Source: Candidatus Bathyarchaeia archaeon (GTDB lineage Archaea > Thermoproteota > Bathyarchaeia > 40CM-2-53-6). Taken from it: 64,000 nucleotides of DNA. Under the pieces are notes generated by a model. That model worked only from the letters and a program-made list of their open reading frames with translations. It searched no databases and was not told the DNA's origin. Below are positions 52,744-61,395 of the stretch, one piece after another. The stretch spans positions 1-64,000 of the forward strand of contig DASYWW010000013.1 of the NCBI GenBank assembly GCA_035935655.1, in the 5' to 3' direction. Every line of letters starts with the position of its first letter. The first letter of the stretch is position 1. The position numbers and the translations under genes are program-made.

Positions 52744-54114
52744 ATGCGGTTTCCATGGAAGGGCAGCGCGAAGCCGCAACAGCAGGTCTTGGTTGAAGCG
52801 CCCGTCCAGCAAACGAGAACAGGAGTTTCGCTGCGTAGTTTCGTTCTATGGCTTGGACCCGCACTCATGGTATCTATAGCGTACATGGACCCAGGCAACT
52901 ACGGCACCGATATCGCAGCCGGGGCGGGCTTCAAGTACGATCTCCTCTGGGCCGCCTGGCTTGCAGGAGGCATGGCCATGCTCCTGCAGTACCTTTCCGG
53001 CAAACTCGGAATCGTCTCCGGCTACTCGCTCCCTGAACTAGTCAGGAAATCGCTTGTAAAGCGCAGATACGTCATCCCGTACTGGCTCGCGGCCGAGGCC
53101 GCGGCAGCAGCCACCGACTTGGCAGAGTATCTAGGAACTGTAATCGGTCTCAATCTGCTTTTCGGTATCCCTCTTCTCTACGCGTCAGTATTCGGTGCGC
53201 TCGATGTCATCCTCTTGCTCAGCATGATGGGGAGAAGATTCCGCCTAATCGAGCAATACTTCGCGATGCTGATAAGCATCCTCGTCATAGGCATCCTCTA
53301 CAACTTGGCGGTAGTAAAACCCGATTTGACACAAATCGGGTATCATTCCGTGGTACCGCTCGCGTCCAGCAACGCCGCCTTCTTGATCGTGGTTGGAATG
53401 ATCGGCGCAACAGTGATGCCGCACGCGCTGTTTGTCCACTCTTGGCTTTCGAAGAACAAAATGGATCTGTTGGGACGCAAGAATAACGGGGGAAACCTAG
53501 GCACTTCAATCACGGATTCTATGAAAGCATCCAATCATCACCCATATTCAACGGAGGAAATAAGGAGAACGAACAGGTTTCATCTCAAGGAAACTGTCCT
53601 AGCTCTGGCTATTGCGTCTGTGGTCAACGTGGGAATAGTCCTTATCGCTATACCGCTTTATCCGAACGCCAACGTCACGTTCCCCGATTTTGTCCGCGAA
53701 ATCGGTCAGATGTTCGGGCCGACGATCGCCATCATCTTCATTCTGACGCTGCTTGCATCGGGGCTTTCATCGTCCGCGCTTGGAACAATAGCGGGACAGG
53801 TGATAATGGAGGGGCTAATTGGGAAACACTGGAATGTTTGGGCAAGACGGATAGTTACGAGATTCATCAATGTGTTTCCGACCACGTTCGCGATACTGCT
53901 TGGGTTCGATCCGCTGCTCCTTCTTGTTTACAGTCAGGTGATTCTGAGTCTAATGATTCCCCTTCCGATGATACCGCTCGTCTACTATACATCAAAGAAG
54001 AAGTTCATGGCAGGGTTCGTCAATAGAAGAACTACGATCGTCCTAGCGATAGTTACTGTCGCAGTTATCTTGGCTTTCAACAGCTTCCTACTCTACGCCA
54101 TATTCACCCCATAG
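52744..54114 (+). CDS. mntH: NRAMP-family Mn/Fe transporter
   Basis: Proton-coupled divalent metal importer. The 456-residue, 11-helix protein has the DPGN motif at residues 49-52 in helix 1 and the MPH metal-site motif (IGATVMPHALFVHS, about 218-231) in helix 6. A charged 30-residue N-terminus precedes the first helix. The tandem inverted repeats upstream suggest metal regulation different from the suf/ZIP site. Confidence 0.93.
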   Translation: MRFPWKGSAKPQQQVLVEAPVQQTRTGVSLRSFVLWLGPALMVSIAYMDPGNYGTDIAAGAGFKYDLLWAAWLAGGMAMLLQYLSGKLGIVSGYSLPELVRKSLVKRRYVIPYWLAAEAAAAATDLAEYLGTVIGLNLLFGIPLLYASVFGALDVILLLSMMGRRFRLIEQYFAMLISILVIGILYNLAVVKPDLTQIGYHSVVPLASSNAAFLIVVGMIGATVMPHALFVHSWLSKNKMDLLGRKNNGGNLGTSITDSMKASNHHPYSTEEIRRTNRFHLKETVLALAIASVVNVGIVLIAIPLYPNANVTFPDFVREIGQMFGPTIAIIFILTLLASGLSSSALGTIAGQVIMEGLIGKHWNVWARRIVTRFINVFPTTFAILLGFDPLLLLVYSQVILSLMIPLPMIPLVYYTSKKKFMAGFVNRRTTIVLAIVTVAVILAFNSFLLYAIFTP

Positions 54115-54180
54115 TCGATAGCCCCTTTCGCCGGGCAAATTGGTCAGTCGTCCGCCCTGATTATCTCTGGTTCGGTTTGT

Positions 54181-54510
54181 CTAGCTGACCATTCTTTCTA
54201 CCTCTATGGTGCACTTGGTAGCGATTCCTGCGATGACGCCAATTGCGGCAAGCCAAGGCGCTAAGGCCAAGGTCGCGACAGCACCAGCTGCTCCCCACGT
54301 AAGAGGAATGGACAGGACTACCTTTCCCTTATCATCCTTGATGATCACCCTTTTCACACTTGCATCTCTAGTTAGTTCCTTGAATTTTTCGAGGAGTTTT
54401 TCAGATGAGACTTGGAAGACGTCTTTCTTGAGCCCAACCTGGGCTCCACAGGACAAACAGAACTTCGCGCCCACGGGCAGTTCAGTCCCGCACTCGAGAC
54501 ATCTAACCAT
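54181..54510 (-). CDS. Zinc-ribbon protein with DUF4342 domain
   Basis: A 109-residue protein. An N-terminal zinc ribbon (CLECGTELPVGAKFCLSCGAQ) is followed by a DUF4342 domain (SSEKLLEKFKELTRDASVKRVIIKDDKG, in pieces) and two weak hydrophobic segments (WGAAGAVATLALAPWLAAIGVIAG). DUF4342 proteins are small and often membrane-associated; function unknown. Convergent with mntH. Confidence 0.7.
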   Translation of the reverse strand: MVRCLECGTELPVGAKFCLSCGAQVGLKKDVFQVSSEKLLEKFKELTRDASVKRVIIKDDKGKVVLSIPLTWGAAGAVATLALAPWLAAIGVIAGIATKCTIEVERMVS

Positions 54511-54554
54511 TTTTCGAGCTCGGGCTGCAGAGTGTTAACGCGCATCTAAATAGC

Positions 54555-55091
54555 TTGATGGGGAGTATCAGGTCAGGGAAGAAAGCGTTGGCAATGAGTT
54601 CTATAGGAAAGCAGAGTCCTAGACATGAGTCAGGCTTGCGTTTCCAAAGAATATTAGTTGCAGTCGACGGGTCTGAAGGCTCGTCGAGAGCCTCAGAAGT
54701 CGCCGTAGATTTAGCCGCGAAATTCGACGCTCAATTCTTCGTCCTAAACGTATTCCGAGACTACCCCGAGTACATGACCGTATTTCCCTCCGCTCCAGCT
54801 CCTTCTGGAGAGGCAATCCAGGCCTACCAAGCGAATGCAAGAAAGGCCGCTTTGGAAGTAGTCAGACGAATAGCCGCTATGGCCGAGAAAAAAGGCGTCA
54901 AGGCGAAGCCTCAAACTAGCGAAACCATCGGCTCCATTGTTCAAGTAATTACGGACTACGCGTCCGGCGAAAAGATCGACCTAATTGTAATGGGGACTCG
55001 AGGAATGGGAGGCTTCAAGAGGATGCTGCTTGGAAGCGTCTCGAGTGGTGTTGTCACTCACGCTCATTGCCCCGTTCTGGTTGTAAGGTGA
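54555..55091 (+). CDS. Universal stress protein (UspA family)
   Basis: A 178-residue USP domain with a 28-residue polar N-terminal addition; ATG 54594 would shorten it. FQRILVAVDGSEGS opens the fold, and MGTRGMGGFKRMLLGSVSSGV near the end is the G-x2-G-x9-G-S ATP-binding motif. It is followed at 11 bp by a small gene that may encode a ribosome-associated factor, a pairing that fits a stress response. A TAAATAG element lies about 10 bp upstream. Confidence 0.88.
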   Translation: MMGSIRSGKKALAMSSIGKQSPRHESGLRFQRILVAVDGSEGSSRASEVAVDLAAKFDAQFFVLNVFRDYPEYMTVFPSAPAPSGEAIQAYQANARKAALEVVRRIAAMAEKKGVKAKPQTSETIGSIVQVITDYASGEKIDLIVMGTRGMGGFKRMLLGSVSSGVVTHAHCPVLVVR

Positions 55092-55101
55092 GACCTCGCG
55101 C

Positions 55102-55479
55102 TTGAGTCCAATACCGAAAGTCTCAACTCCGTTGCCCGTTTACATCGTGGGTCTCGAAATTAATGATGTCGAGTCCTCCCTGGCCGAAACAAAATTCCAA
55201 AGATCAATAGAATCTCTCAGCCACGTCTACCCCGAGATTTGGGAGGCGAGAGCCACTGTCAAGACTTTCTCCAAAGGAAAAGCGAGGAGGCATTTCGAGG
55301 TTCACGTAATGATACGAATGCCCAAGGACCAAGTCGAGTTCAGAGAAGAGGGCTGGTCCATCGAGGAGGTCTTCGAAAACATAGGATTGAAAATAAAGAG
55401 GCTCATGACAAAACCCCGCGACAGCCCGTCCCGACGCCGTCTCCCGGCAAGAGCCGAGAGAGCAATCGCCAGATTCTAG
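55102..55479 (+). CDS. Small alpha/beta protein, possibly HPF/RaiA-like
   Basis: 125 residues. ARATVKTFSKGKARRHFEVHVMIRMP followed by VEEVFENIGLKIKRLM-type helix has the beta-beta-helix order of hibernation-promoting factor (S30AE) proteins, and the Arg-rich tail would suit RNA binding; this is a resemblance, not a firm match. The start codon is TTG, 10 bp after the USP stop, so co-transcription is likely. Confidence 0.45.
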   Translation: MSPIPKVSTPLPVYIVGLEINDVESSLAETKFQRSIESLSHVYPEIWEARATVKTFSKGKARRHFEVHVMIRMPKDQVEFREEGWSIEEVFENIGLKIKRLMTKPRDSPSRRRLPARAERAIARF

Positions 55480-55552
55480 ACAATCAAGCAAGTAACCTAA
55501 AGCCTCTAGGGAAACCCTATCTTCCAACCGCCTATCACATCGGATTCTTCCA

Positions 55553-56437
55553 ATGCCCTCCACCCCAAGAAGGCAGCGAGCCGAGCCAACCCTGAACGTT
55601 CGAGACCCAAACAGAGTGCTCGATCTCAAGGAATTCTATCCGTCTCGATCTAACGACACTCGCAAGGGCGACTTCGGCAAGGTTGTCGTTTGCGGAGGGA
55701 GCGATCGCTACGCTGGTTGCCTAGCATTCAATTCCCTAGCAGCCTTGCGAGCCGGGGCGGACCTTGCAATAGTTGTCGCGCCAAGACGAGCCGCGGATAT
55801 CGTCGCAGCATATTCTCCTGATCTGATAACGGTGCCCTGCGATTCGCCCTTTCCAGATCCCAACATCACGCTCAAGTTGCTCGAAAACGCCGACGCACTC
55901 GTCATAGGCTGTGGGGTTGCCAGGACCGCCGAATCGCACAGGGCATTACTAGATATTATCCGAGGTTGCAAGACACCGATGGTTTTGGACGCCGAAGCAC
56001 TACACGCCCTGGCCGTCAACGCCGGGTCAATCAAAGGAAAGAAAACACTCTTGACACCAAACGCAGGAGAATACGAAGTTCTCTCCGGAAAACCCTGGCC
56101 GCCAACCGCCGACGCGAGAAAAATGGCCGTCAGAGCTCTGGCAAATCAGTACAATGCAGTTGTGATCGTAAAGGGGGCTCCCGACATCGTTTCGGATAGC
56201 GAGCAAAACTACATTGACCCTAGAGGTTCTCCATACATGACAAAAGGAGGATATGGCGACTTGCTCGCAGGGGTTGCAGGCGCACATCTCGCAAGAGGCA
56301 GAGCCCCACTAGACGCGGCAAGAATAGCGGCTTACATAGTTGGGAAAGCGGGAGAACTCGCCTCAGCGAAATTTGGCGAGAGCACTTTGGCAAGCGATGT
56401 CTTGAGTTTCTTCTCCTCGGCGATTCGTTCTCGCTAA
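55553..56437 (+). CDS. nnrD: ADP-dependent NAD(P)H-hydrate dehydratase
   Basis: Repairs hydrated NAD(P)H using ADP. The 294-residue YjeF_C-type domain has KGDFGKVVVCGGSDRYAG near residue 41, TPNAGEYEVLSG near 164, and the nucleotide site KGGYGDLLAGVAGAHLARG near 226 with the catalytic Asp. It is stand-alone; the matching epimerase is encoded 47 kb away at 7391-8125. The first 20 residues are basic and may not be native. Confidence 0.92.
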   Translation: MPSTPRRQRAEPTLNVRDPNRVLDLKEFYPSRSNDTRKGDFGKVVVCGGSDRYAGCLAFNSLAALRAGADLAIVVAPRRAADIVAAYSPDLITVPCDSPFPDPNITLKLLENADALVIGCGVARTAESHRALLDIIRGCKTPMVLDAEALHALAVNAGSIKGKKTLLTPNAGEYEVLSGKPWPPTADARKMAVRALANQYNAVVIVKGAPDIVSDSEQNYIDPRGSPYMTKGGYGDLLAGVAGAHLARGRAPLDAARIAAYIVGKAGELASAKFGESTLASDVLSFFSSAIRSR

Positions 56438-56570
56438 GGGAGCGACAGGATTGTCCAGAAAACGAACCCTATGTGAGAATTTGAGATGCTTTCCCTCTCG
56501 CCAATGTGAATCGCAAACGAGACTCTAGGACAAGCCTAAGAAAGGCTGGCTGAGTCAAAAGGGCCAGCTA

Positions 56571-57680
56571 ATGTCGCTTAACATCGGTAGAGTAATCGGA
56601 ATTCCGGTCAGAATCCATTACACTCTTTGGCTTGTCCTTCTATTGATCGCTTGGTCGGTTGCAGATGGCTATCTGCCTCAGAACTTAGATCTTGCGACTC
56701 GCTGGGCTGTCGGGATCGTTTCGGCGGTCGTATTGTTTGTCTCAGTCTTCCTCCACGAGCTCTCGCATTCCTACATCGCTAAGAAAAACGGGCTCCCGAT
56801 AGCGAGGATCACATTGTTCTTTTTCGGCGGAGTCTCAGAAATGAGTGAGGAGCCGAAGGATCCAGATTTAGAGGTTCGTATGGCAGCTGCGGGACCGCTG
56901 ACAAGTTTTCTGATCGCAATTATCCTAGGCGGTCTTTGGTATCTGAACGTCCTCTTGAGTGCGCCAGTCCCAGTCACTGCGACCCTGAAGTACACAGCAT
57001 ACCTTAACGGGGTCCTCGGCGCGTTCAACTTAATCCCAGCTTTTCCCCTTGACGGGGGCAGAGTACTTCGGGGAAGTCTCTGGAAAAGGTCCAAGAACCT
57101 AGTCGGCGCTACGGCGAATGCTACTCGAGTAAGCGAGGCTATCTCTTTAGTGATGATGGCGGTCGGACTGTTCTACGTCATCTTCGGCGACTTTGTCAAT
57201 GGATTATGGATCATCTTTCTAGGATGGTTCATCCGGTCAGGAGCAGAAACAAGTTTGAGACAGACCAGACTGACAGAGGCTCTAGCCGGAGTCAGGGTTG
57301 GAGACATTATGACGCGAGATCTTCTATCCGTCGCACCGGACACGTCAGTCCAACAGCTCGTCTCCGACTACTTCCTCGTCCATCCCCACGGAGGATACCC
57401 TGTCGTCTCGAACGGGAAGTTGCTGGGGGTCGTCACCATGTCGTCTGTCCGATCGATTCCGCGCGAGAAGAGAGAGATTGAGAGAGTTAGCCAGGCAATG
57501 GTCCCGTTCGAACGAACCATAATAGTAAATCCGAACACATCAGCACTTGACGCCCTTCACATAATGGCCAAGAATGCGGTGGGAAGGTTGCTCGTGATGG
57601 ATGAGGATAGAATCGCCGGGATCGTCACGCGTGGAGATCTGATGAAAACGATGCGCGCAAGACAAGAACTTGGATTGTAG
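56571..57680 (+). CDS. Site-2 protease (M50) with CBS domains
   Basis: Intramembrane zinc metalloprotease, 369 residues. HExxH is H62-E63-L-S-H66 in helix 2, and the third ligand Asp161 lies in NLIPAFPLDGGR. Two CBS domains (about 240-365: VGDIMTRDLLSVAP and VGRLLVMDEDRIAGIVTRGDL) form an energy-sensing cytoplasmic part. Family members release membrane-tethered factors; the target here is unknown. Confidence 0.92.
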   Translation: MSLNIGRVIGIPVRIHYTLWLVLLLIAWSVADGYLPQNLDLATRWAVGIVSAVVLFVSVFLHELSHSYIAKKNGLPIARITLFFFGGVSEMSEEPKDPDLEVRMAAAGPLTSFLIAIILGGLWYLNVLLSAPVPVTATLKYTAYLNGVLGAFNLIPAFPLDGGRVLRGSLWKRSKNLVGATANATRVSEAISLVMMAVGLFYVIFGDFVNGLWIIFLGWFIRSGAETSLRQTRLTEALAGVRVGDIMTRDLLSVAPDTSVQQLVSDYFLVHPHGGYPVVSNGKLLGVVTMSSVRSIPREKREIERVSQAMVPFERTIIVNPNTSALDALHIMAKNAVGRLLVMDEDRIAGIVTRGDLMKTMRARQELGL

Positions 57681-57731
57681 GATTCAACTCAGTCACCCTT
57701 ATAGTTCTGTGACCAAGTAAAGGCGCTGGCA

Positions 57732-57769
57732 ACCTACTTAGTCAGCTGGAACTATTAGGTATATATCAT
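57732..57769 (+). promoter_or_regulatory. Operator plus TATA box of the MFS gene
   Basis: ACCTACTTAGT (57732-57742), 8 bases, ACTATTAGGT (57751-57760), then the TATA box GTATATATCA. The two arms are an inverted repeat (ACCTA...TAGT). The same layout occurs at 59993-60028. Confidence 0.65.
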
Positions 57770-57827
57770 CGACCTGAAATCAAACGCAGGACGAAACAAT
57801 GGTTACAGCTGCGGTAACGCGTAAGAC

Positions 57828-59504
57828 ATGGAGTCAAGAGTGGTAGCCAGCATGGACACATCAGCCCCCTCGAGCGGACCGATGTTGGAGAGTCCCCCAG
57901 TTAGGGATCTGCCTCCGTTACGCAATGTCATTTTGATAATTGCTGGACTGATGACCGGAATGCTGCTCGGAGCAATCGACCAGACAATAGTTGCGACAGC
58001 AGGTCCAACCATCATCTCAGACCTAGGAGGAATAAGCCTCTACGCCTGGGTCTTCAGCGCCTACATCCTCACCCAAACGGTCTCAATGCCAATCTTCGGC
58101 AAGCTATCCGATCTCTATGGAAGGAAAAAATTCTTCCTTCTCGGACTTGTCATATTCATCACGGGCTCGATCCTATCAGGCGCCGCCCAGAATATCAATC
58201 AACTAATCGTATTCAGGGCGATCCAGGGCATCGGAAGCGGAGCATTCTTTCCAGTTGCTCTAGCTGTAATCGGTGTCGTATTTCCACCCCGCCTCCGAGG
58301 AAGAGTACAAGGAGTATTCGCAACCGTCTTTGGCATCGCAGCGGTAGTAGGACCCTCAGCCGGCACCTTCATTGTACAAACGCTGAACTGGAGGTGGATA
58401 TTCTACGTCAATCTGCCTCTCGGAATCGCTTCAGTATTCCTAATTCTGTTCGGGTTGAGTGAGTCAAGAAACATTGGAATGAAATCGGTGATAGATTGGC
58501 TCGGAATAGTTCTGTTGACAGGCTGGGTCGGGTTTCTCAGCTTCGGGTTCCTAAGCGGAGGTTCAACATTTCCTTGGTACTCGGTCGAGGAGACCGCCAC
58601 ATTTCTCGGTGCCGGAGCACTGTTTGTGGCTTTCATATTCGTTGAGAGAAGGTCCGAGGACCCGGTTCTTCCACTAGACCTCTTCAAGACTCGGACAGTC
58701 TCCGCCGCTTCGGCCGTCTCTTTTCTGAGAGGGGTCGCTTTTTTCGGAGCTGTGACCTTCATCCCGCTCTTCGTTCAAGCCGGGATGGGTAGACTCATTG
58801 GCGATGGTAGCCTTGTCCTGAATGCTCTCCTCATACCTATGATTGTGGGGGCAATTCTCGGAGGACAGTTGAGCACGCGCATAGGCTACCGAAACATCAC
58901 GGTCGGAGGCCTCGGAATAATGACCATAGGAATGTACCTGATGACATTCCTTAGCTCCACCGTGGCGCTCACGCAGTTGATGACAGCGGCCGCAATAATG
59001 GGCTTCGGAGTGGGCGTAACCTTTCCAACCGTTCTGATCGCAATCCAGTTCTCCGTAGATAGAAAGAGAATTGGCGTCGCATCATCTCTCTCCCAGTTCA
59101 TGGGGAACCTAGGCGGCACGATAGGGCTTGCGATTCTCGGCACCCTTCAGACAAACGTCTTCGGAACACGGCTGACCCAGTCAAATGCGCAGATACCACT
59201 GCAGTTGAGCAACCCCAGTTTCATAGGTCGGATCTTAGTCGAGCCGAACAATGCGATCTTCGCGACTTACCATATCCCGACTGCAACCATCCAAGTCCTT
59301 AGAAACGCGTTTGTTCAGTCTGTCATCCCTGTCTTCTGGGCGAGCCTGGCAGTATGCTTAGGTGCCCTTGTTGTGGGCCTTTTCGTAACGGGCTCGTTCA
59401 AGATGCAAGTAGCCGCTCAGAACGCTCGGGCAATGGCTCCGATTGCGTCACCTGCAGATCCAGATACTCCCCCGAGAGTAAAGGTTCCAAATCAACAAAC
59501 CTGA
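57828..59504 (+). CDS. MFS drug exporter, DHA2 (EmrB/QacA) family
   Basis: A 558-residue, 14-helix drug:proton antiporter. LDQTIVATAGPTI-type motif D1 appears as GAIDQTIVATAGPTI in helix 1, GKLSDLYGRKKFFL is motif A in the loop after helix 2, and GPSAGTFIVQTLNWRWIFYVNLP is motif C with the family's NWRW(I)F ending. An HxlR regulator is encoded convergently 65 bp away and the promoter shares an operator with the PPOX-HtrA operon. Substrate is unknown. Confidence 0.9.
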   Translation: MESRVVASMDTSAPSSGPMLESPPVRDLPPLRNVILIIAGLMTGMLLGAIDQTIVATAGPTIISDLGGISLYAWVFSAYILTQTVSMPIFGKLSDLYGRKKFFLLGLVIFITGSILSGAAQNINQLIVFRAIQGIGSGAFFPVALAVIGVVFPPRLRGRVQGVFATVFGIAAVVGPSAGTFIVQTLNWRWIFYVNLPLGIASVFLILFGLSESRNIGMKSVIDWLGIVLLTGWVGFLSFGFLSGGSTFPWYSVEETATFLGAGALFVAFIFVERRSEDPVLPLDLFKTRTVSAASAVSFLRGVAFFGAVTFIPLFVQAGMGRLIGDGSLVLNALLIPMIVGAILGGQLSTRIGYRNITVGGLGIMTIGMYLMTFLSSTVALTQLMTAAAIMGFGVGVTFPTVLIAIQFSVDRKRIGVASSLSQFMGNLGGTIGLAILGTLQTNVFGTRLTQSNAQIPLQLSNPSFIGRILVEPNNAIFATYHIPTATIQVLRNAFVQSVIPVFWASLAVCLGALVVGLFVTGSFKMQVAAQNARAMAPIASPADPDTPPRVKVPNQQT

Positions 59505-59569
59505 GAATAGAGGTCCGAGCTCGAGGAAACAGCAACACGCTCCTAAGACCTAGCTTATCGGGATTCCGG

Positions 59570-59983
59570 TTACTTAGCTCGGGCTAGTGGGCGGAGTTTT
59601 TCTTCTCTGATCCTTTCTGCGCCAGCAATGTCCTGCTTGTCCCACCTTTTCACCCATTCGGCGAGGTCGCCGAGAAGAGCACGCAATTCCATACCTTTCT
59701 TGGTAAGGGAATATTCAACTCTTGGCGGAGTTTCGGGGTAGACTTTTCGCTCGATGATCTTTCTCTGGTCAAGCTCGTTCAGTCTCTCAGCTAGGCTGGT
59801 GGCGCTTATGCCCTGTATCCTTCTTTTCAGCTCGTTGAATCTTGCCGGCTCCTTGAGGCCGAGTGCATGTATCACTGGAAGGGTCCAGACTTTCGTAAGA
59901 TCGTTCCAGGCAGAATGTAGAAGCTTGCATTCTTCGGTCTGCTCTTTTGTTATGTCTTGGTTAACCACGCTTGACTTACTCAA
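59570..59983 (-). CDS. HxlR-family transcriptional regulator
   Basis: A 137-residue winged-helix regulator: KVWTLPVIHALGLKEPARFNELKR and GISATSLAERLNELDQRKIIERK make the helix-turn-helix, and YPETPPRVEYSLTKKGMEL is the wing. HxlR proteins act as dimers and often sense redox or aldehyde stress through a Cys; the single Cys19 near the N-terminus (EECKLLHSAW) could serve. It starts with TTG and is divergent from the PPOX gene. The shared operators at 57732 and 59993 make it the likely regulator of both promoters. Confidence 0.88.
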   Translation of the reverse strand: MSKSSVVNQDITKEQTEECKLLHSAWNDLTKVWTLPVIHALGLKEPARFNELKRRIQGISATSLAERLNELDQRKIIERKVYPETPPRVEYSLTKKGMELRALLGDLAEWVKRWDKQDIAGAERIREEKLRPLARAK

Positions 59984-59992
59984 CTAACTAAT

Positions 59993-60028
59993 ACCCACTT
60001 AGTTTGCCTGGACTACCAAGTATATAAG
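59993..60028 (+). promoter_or_regulatory. Operator plus TATA box of the PPOX-htrA operon
   Basis: ACCCACTTAGT (59993-60003), 8 bases, ACTACCAAGT (60012-60021), then TATATAAG (60021-60028), 28 bp before the ATG at 60056, so the mRNA is nearly leaderless. It matches the MFS promoter in arms, spacing and TATA position, and lies in the HxlR divergent region. Confidence 0.65.
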
Positions 60029-60055
60029 CGTGACCGACCCATAGATCGCTCAGAC

Positions 60056-60412
60056 ATGATGCGACACAAAGACGGTGTCAGAGGGTTCACCGAGAGAGAA
60101 TACCGATACCTAATGGAGAGAAGCCTCGCAAGAATCGCGTTCGTCTGCGAGGACTCCCAGCCTCACATCGTCCCCGTGATCTATGAATTCGACGGACGCT
60201 ACCTCTACCTGAGCGGCTGGAACCTACAATATAGCCCGCGATTCCAGGACCTGGCCGAAGAGAAAATCACACTCCTCGTTGACGACTTGGAGTCAGCCAA
60301 CCGACTAATCCCACGTGGGATAGAGGTCACGGGGCTTGTTGAAACAAAAGAGAAAGATGAGAAGCTGTATCTGAGAATCACGCCAGTAGGGAAGACCAGT
60401 TGGGGACTCTAA
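60056..60412 (+). CDS. PPOX-type flavin-binding protein
   Basis: A 118-residue split-barrel protein of the pyridoxamine-5'-phosphate-oxidase-like family: TEREYRYLMERSLARIAF, then HIVPVIYEFDGRYLYLSG, typical of FMN- or F420-binding members. It has ATG at 60056. htrA follows 2 bp after its stop. The operator suggests HxlR control together with the MFS exporter, so a detoxification or redox role is likely. Confidence 0.78.
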   Translation: MMRHKDGVRGFTEREYRYLMERSLARIAFVCEDSQPHIVPVIYEFDGRYLYLSGWNLQYSPRFQDLAEEKITLLVDDLESANRLIPRGIEVTGLVETKEKDEKLYLRITPVGKTSWGL

Positions 60413-60414
60413 AC

Positions 60415-61386
60415 ATGACAACAACTCTATCCGCTCTTGAAAACCAAGTTACCGAAGCAGTCGAACGCCTGAGCGAGAGCGTGGTCAGCATTGACAGCGT
60501 TCGAGTAACTCGAGACTTCCGCTACGGTCTCGTACCGGTCGAAGGAAAAGGCTCCGGACTGATAATCGACCGCAAAGGATACGTCATAACCAACAACCAC
60601 GTGATCGACGGCGCAACAAGGGTACAGGTTCACCTGAAAGATGGTAGAACCTTCCTAGGCGAAGTCGTCGGATCGGACTCCTCCACAGACATTGCAGTAA
60701 TCAAACTAGACGCCGACAACCTTCCAGCAGCCAGCCTAGGCGACTCGGAGCACCTGAAGGTTGGGCAAATCGCCCTCGCGATAGGCAACACCCTCGGGCT
60801 ACAAGGTGGACCAACAGTCTCTATGGGCGTCGTAAGCGCGCTAGGACGCCCGTTACCCGGAACAGACTTCATCTTCGAAGGTCTGATCCAAACCGATACT
60901 GCCATCAACCCTGGAAATAGCGGCGGACCACTCGCCGACATAGGTGGAAACGTCATCGGAATGAACACAGCCATGATTCCATTCGCCCAAGGAGTAGGCT
61001 TCGCAATCCCCGTCAACACAATGAAATGGGTCGTAGGGCAGATCCTCGAAAAAGGACGAGTCGTCCGACCATGGCTCGGAATCTCCGGAGCCAACATGAA
61101 CCAGGCAATCGCCCGAAGATACGACCTCCCAGCAGCCTCCGGGGTCCTGGTGGTCGAAGTGGACTCGCGAGGACCGGCTTACGAGGCTGGAATGCGGGTC
61201 GGTGACGTGATAATCCAAATTGGATCTCATTCGGTCAAGCAGATGAAGGACATCCTGATGGCACTATCGAAGCTTTCCATAAAGGAGGAGGTTGAGGTGG
61301 GCTTCATACGGCTAAACGCAAAACGAAAAGCTTTACTGAGATTGAAGGAATCACCTATAGCAGTGTCCGCGTCGAGGCAAGAGTAG
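60415..61386 (+). CDS. HtrA/DegP-like serine protease
   Basis: A 323-residue trypsin-like protease with one PDZ domain. The catalytic triad is His62 (ITNNHVIDG), Asp92 (STDIAVIKLD) and Ser169 (NPGNSGGPL). The PDZ domain covers about residues 220-315. ATG 60415 is used; a TTG at 60400 lies inside the preceding gene. No signal peptide or membrane helix is seen, so it is cytoplasmic, unlike bacterial DegP. It is in an operon with the PPOX and DUF1512 genes. Confidence 0.9.
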   Translation: MTTTLSALENQVTEAVERLSESVVSIDSVRVTRDFRYGLVPVEGKGSGLIIDRKGYVITNNHVIDGATRVQVHLKDGRTFLGEVVGSDSSTDIAVIKLDADNLPAASLGDSEHLKVGQIALAIGNTLGLQGGPTVSMGVVSALGRPLPGTDFIFEGLIQTDTAINPGNSGGPLADIGGNVIGMNTAMIPFAQGVGFAIPVNTMKWVVGQILEKGRVVRPWLGISGANMNQAIARRYDLPAASGVLVVEVDSRGPAYEAGMRVGDVIIQIGSHSVKQMKDILMALSKLSIKEEVEVGFIRLNAKRKALLRLKESPIAVSASRQE

Positions 61387-61395
61387 AGCAATAGC

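Noticed and set aside
60579-60589. ATACGTCATAA matching the suf operator core
   Set aside because: It lies inside htrA coding sequence (GYVITNNH), where the catalytic motif fixes the bases; a chance match.
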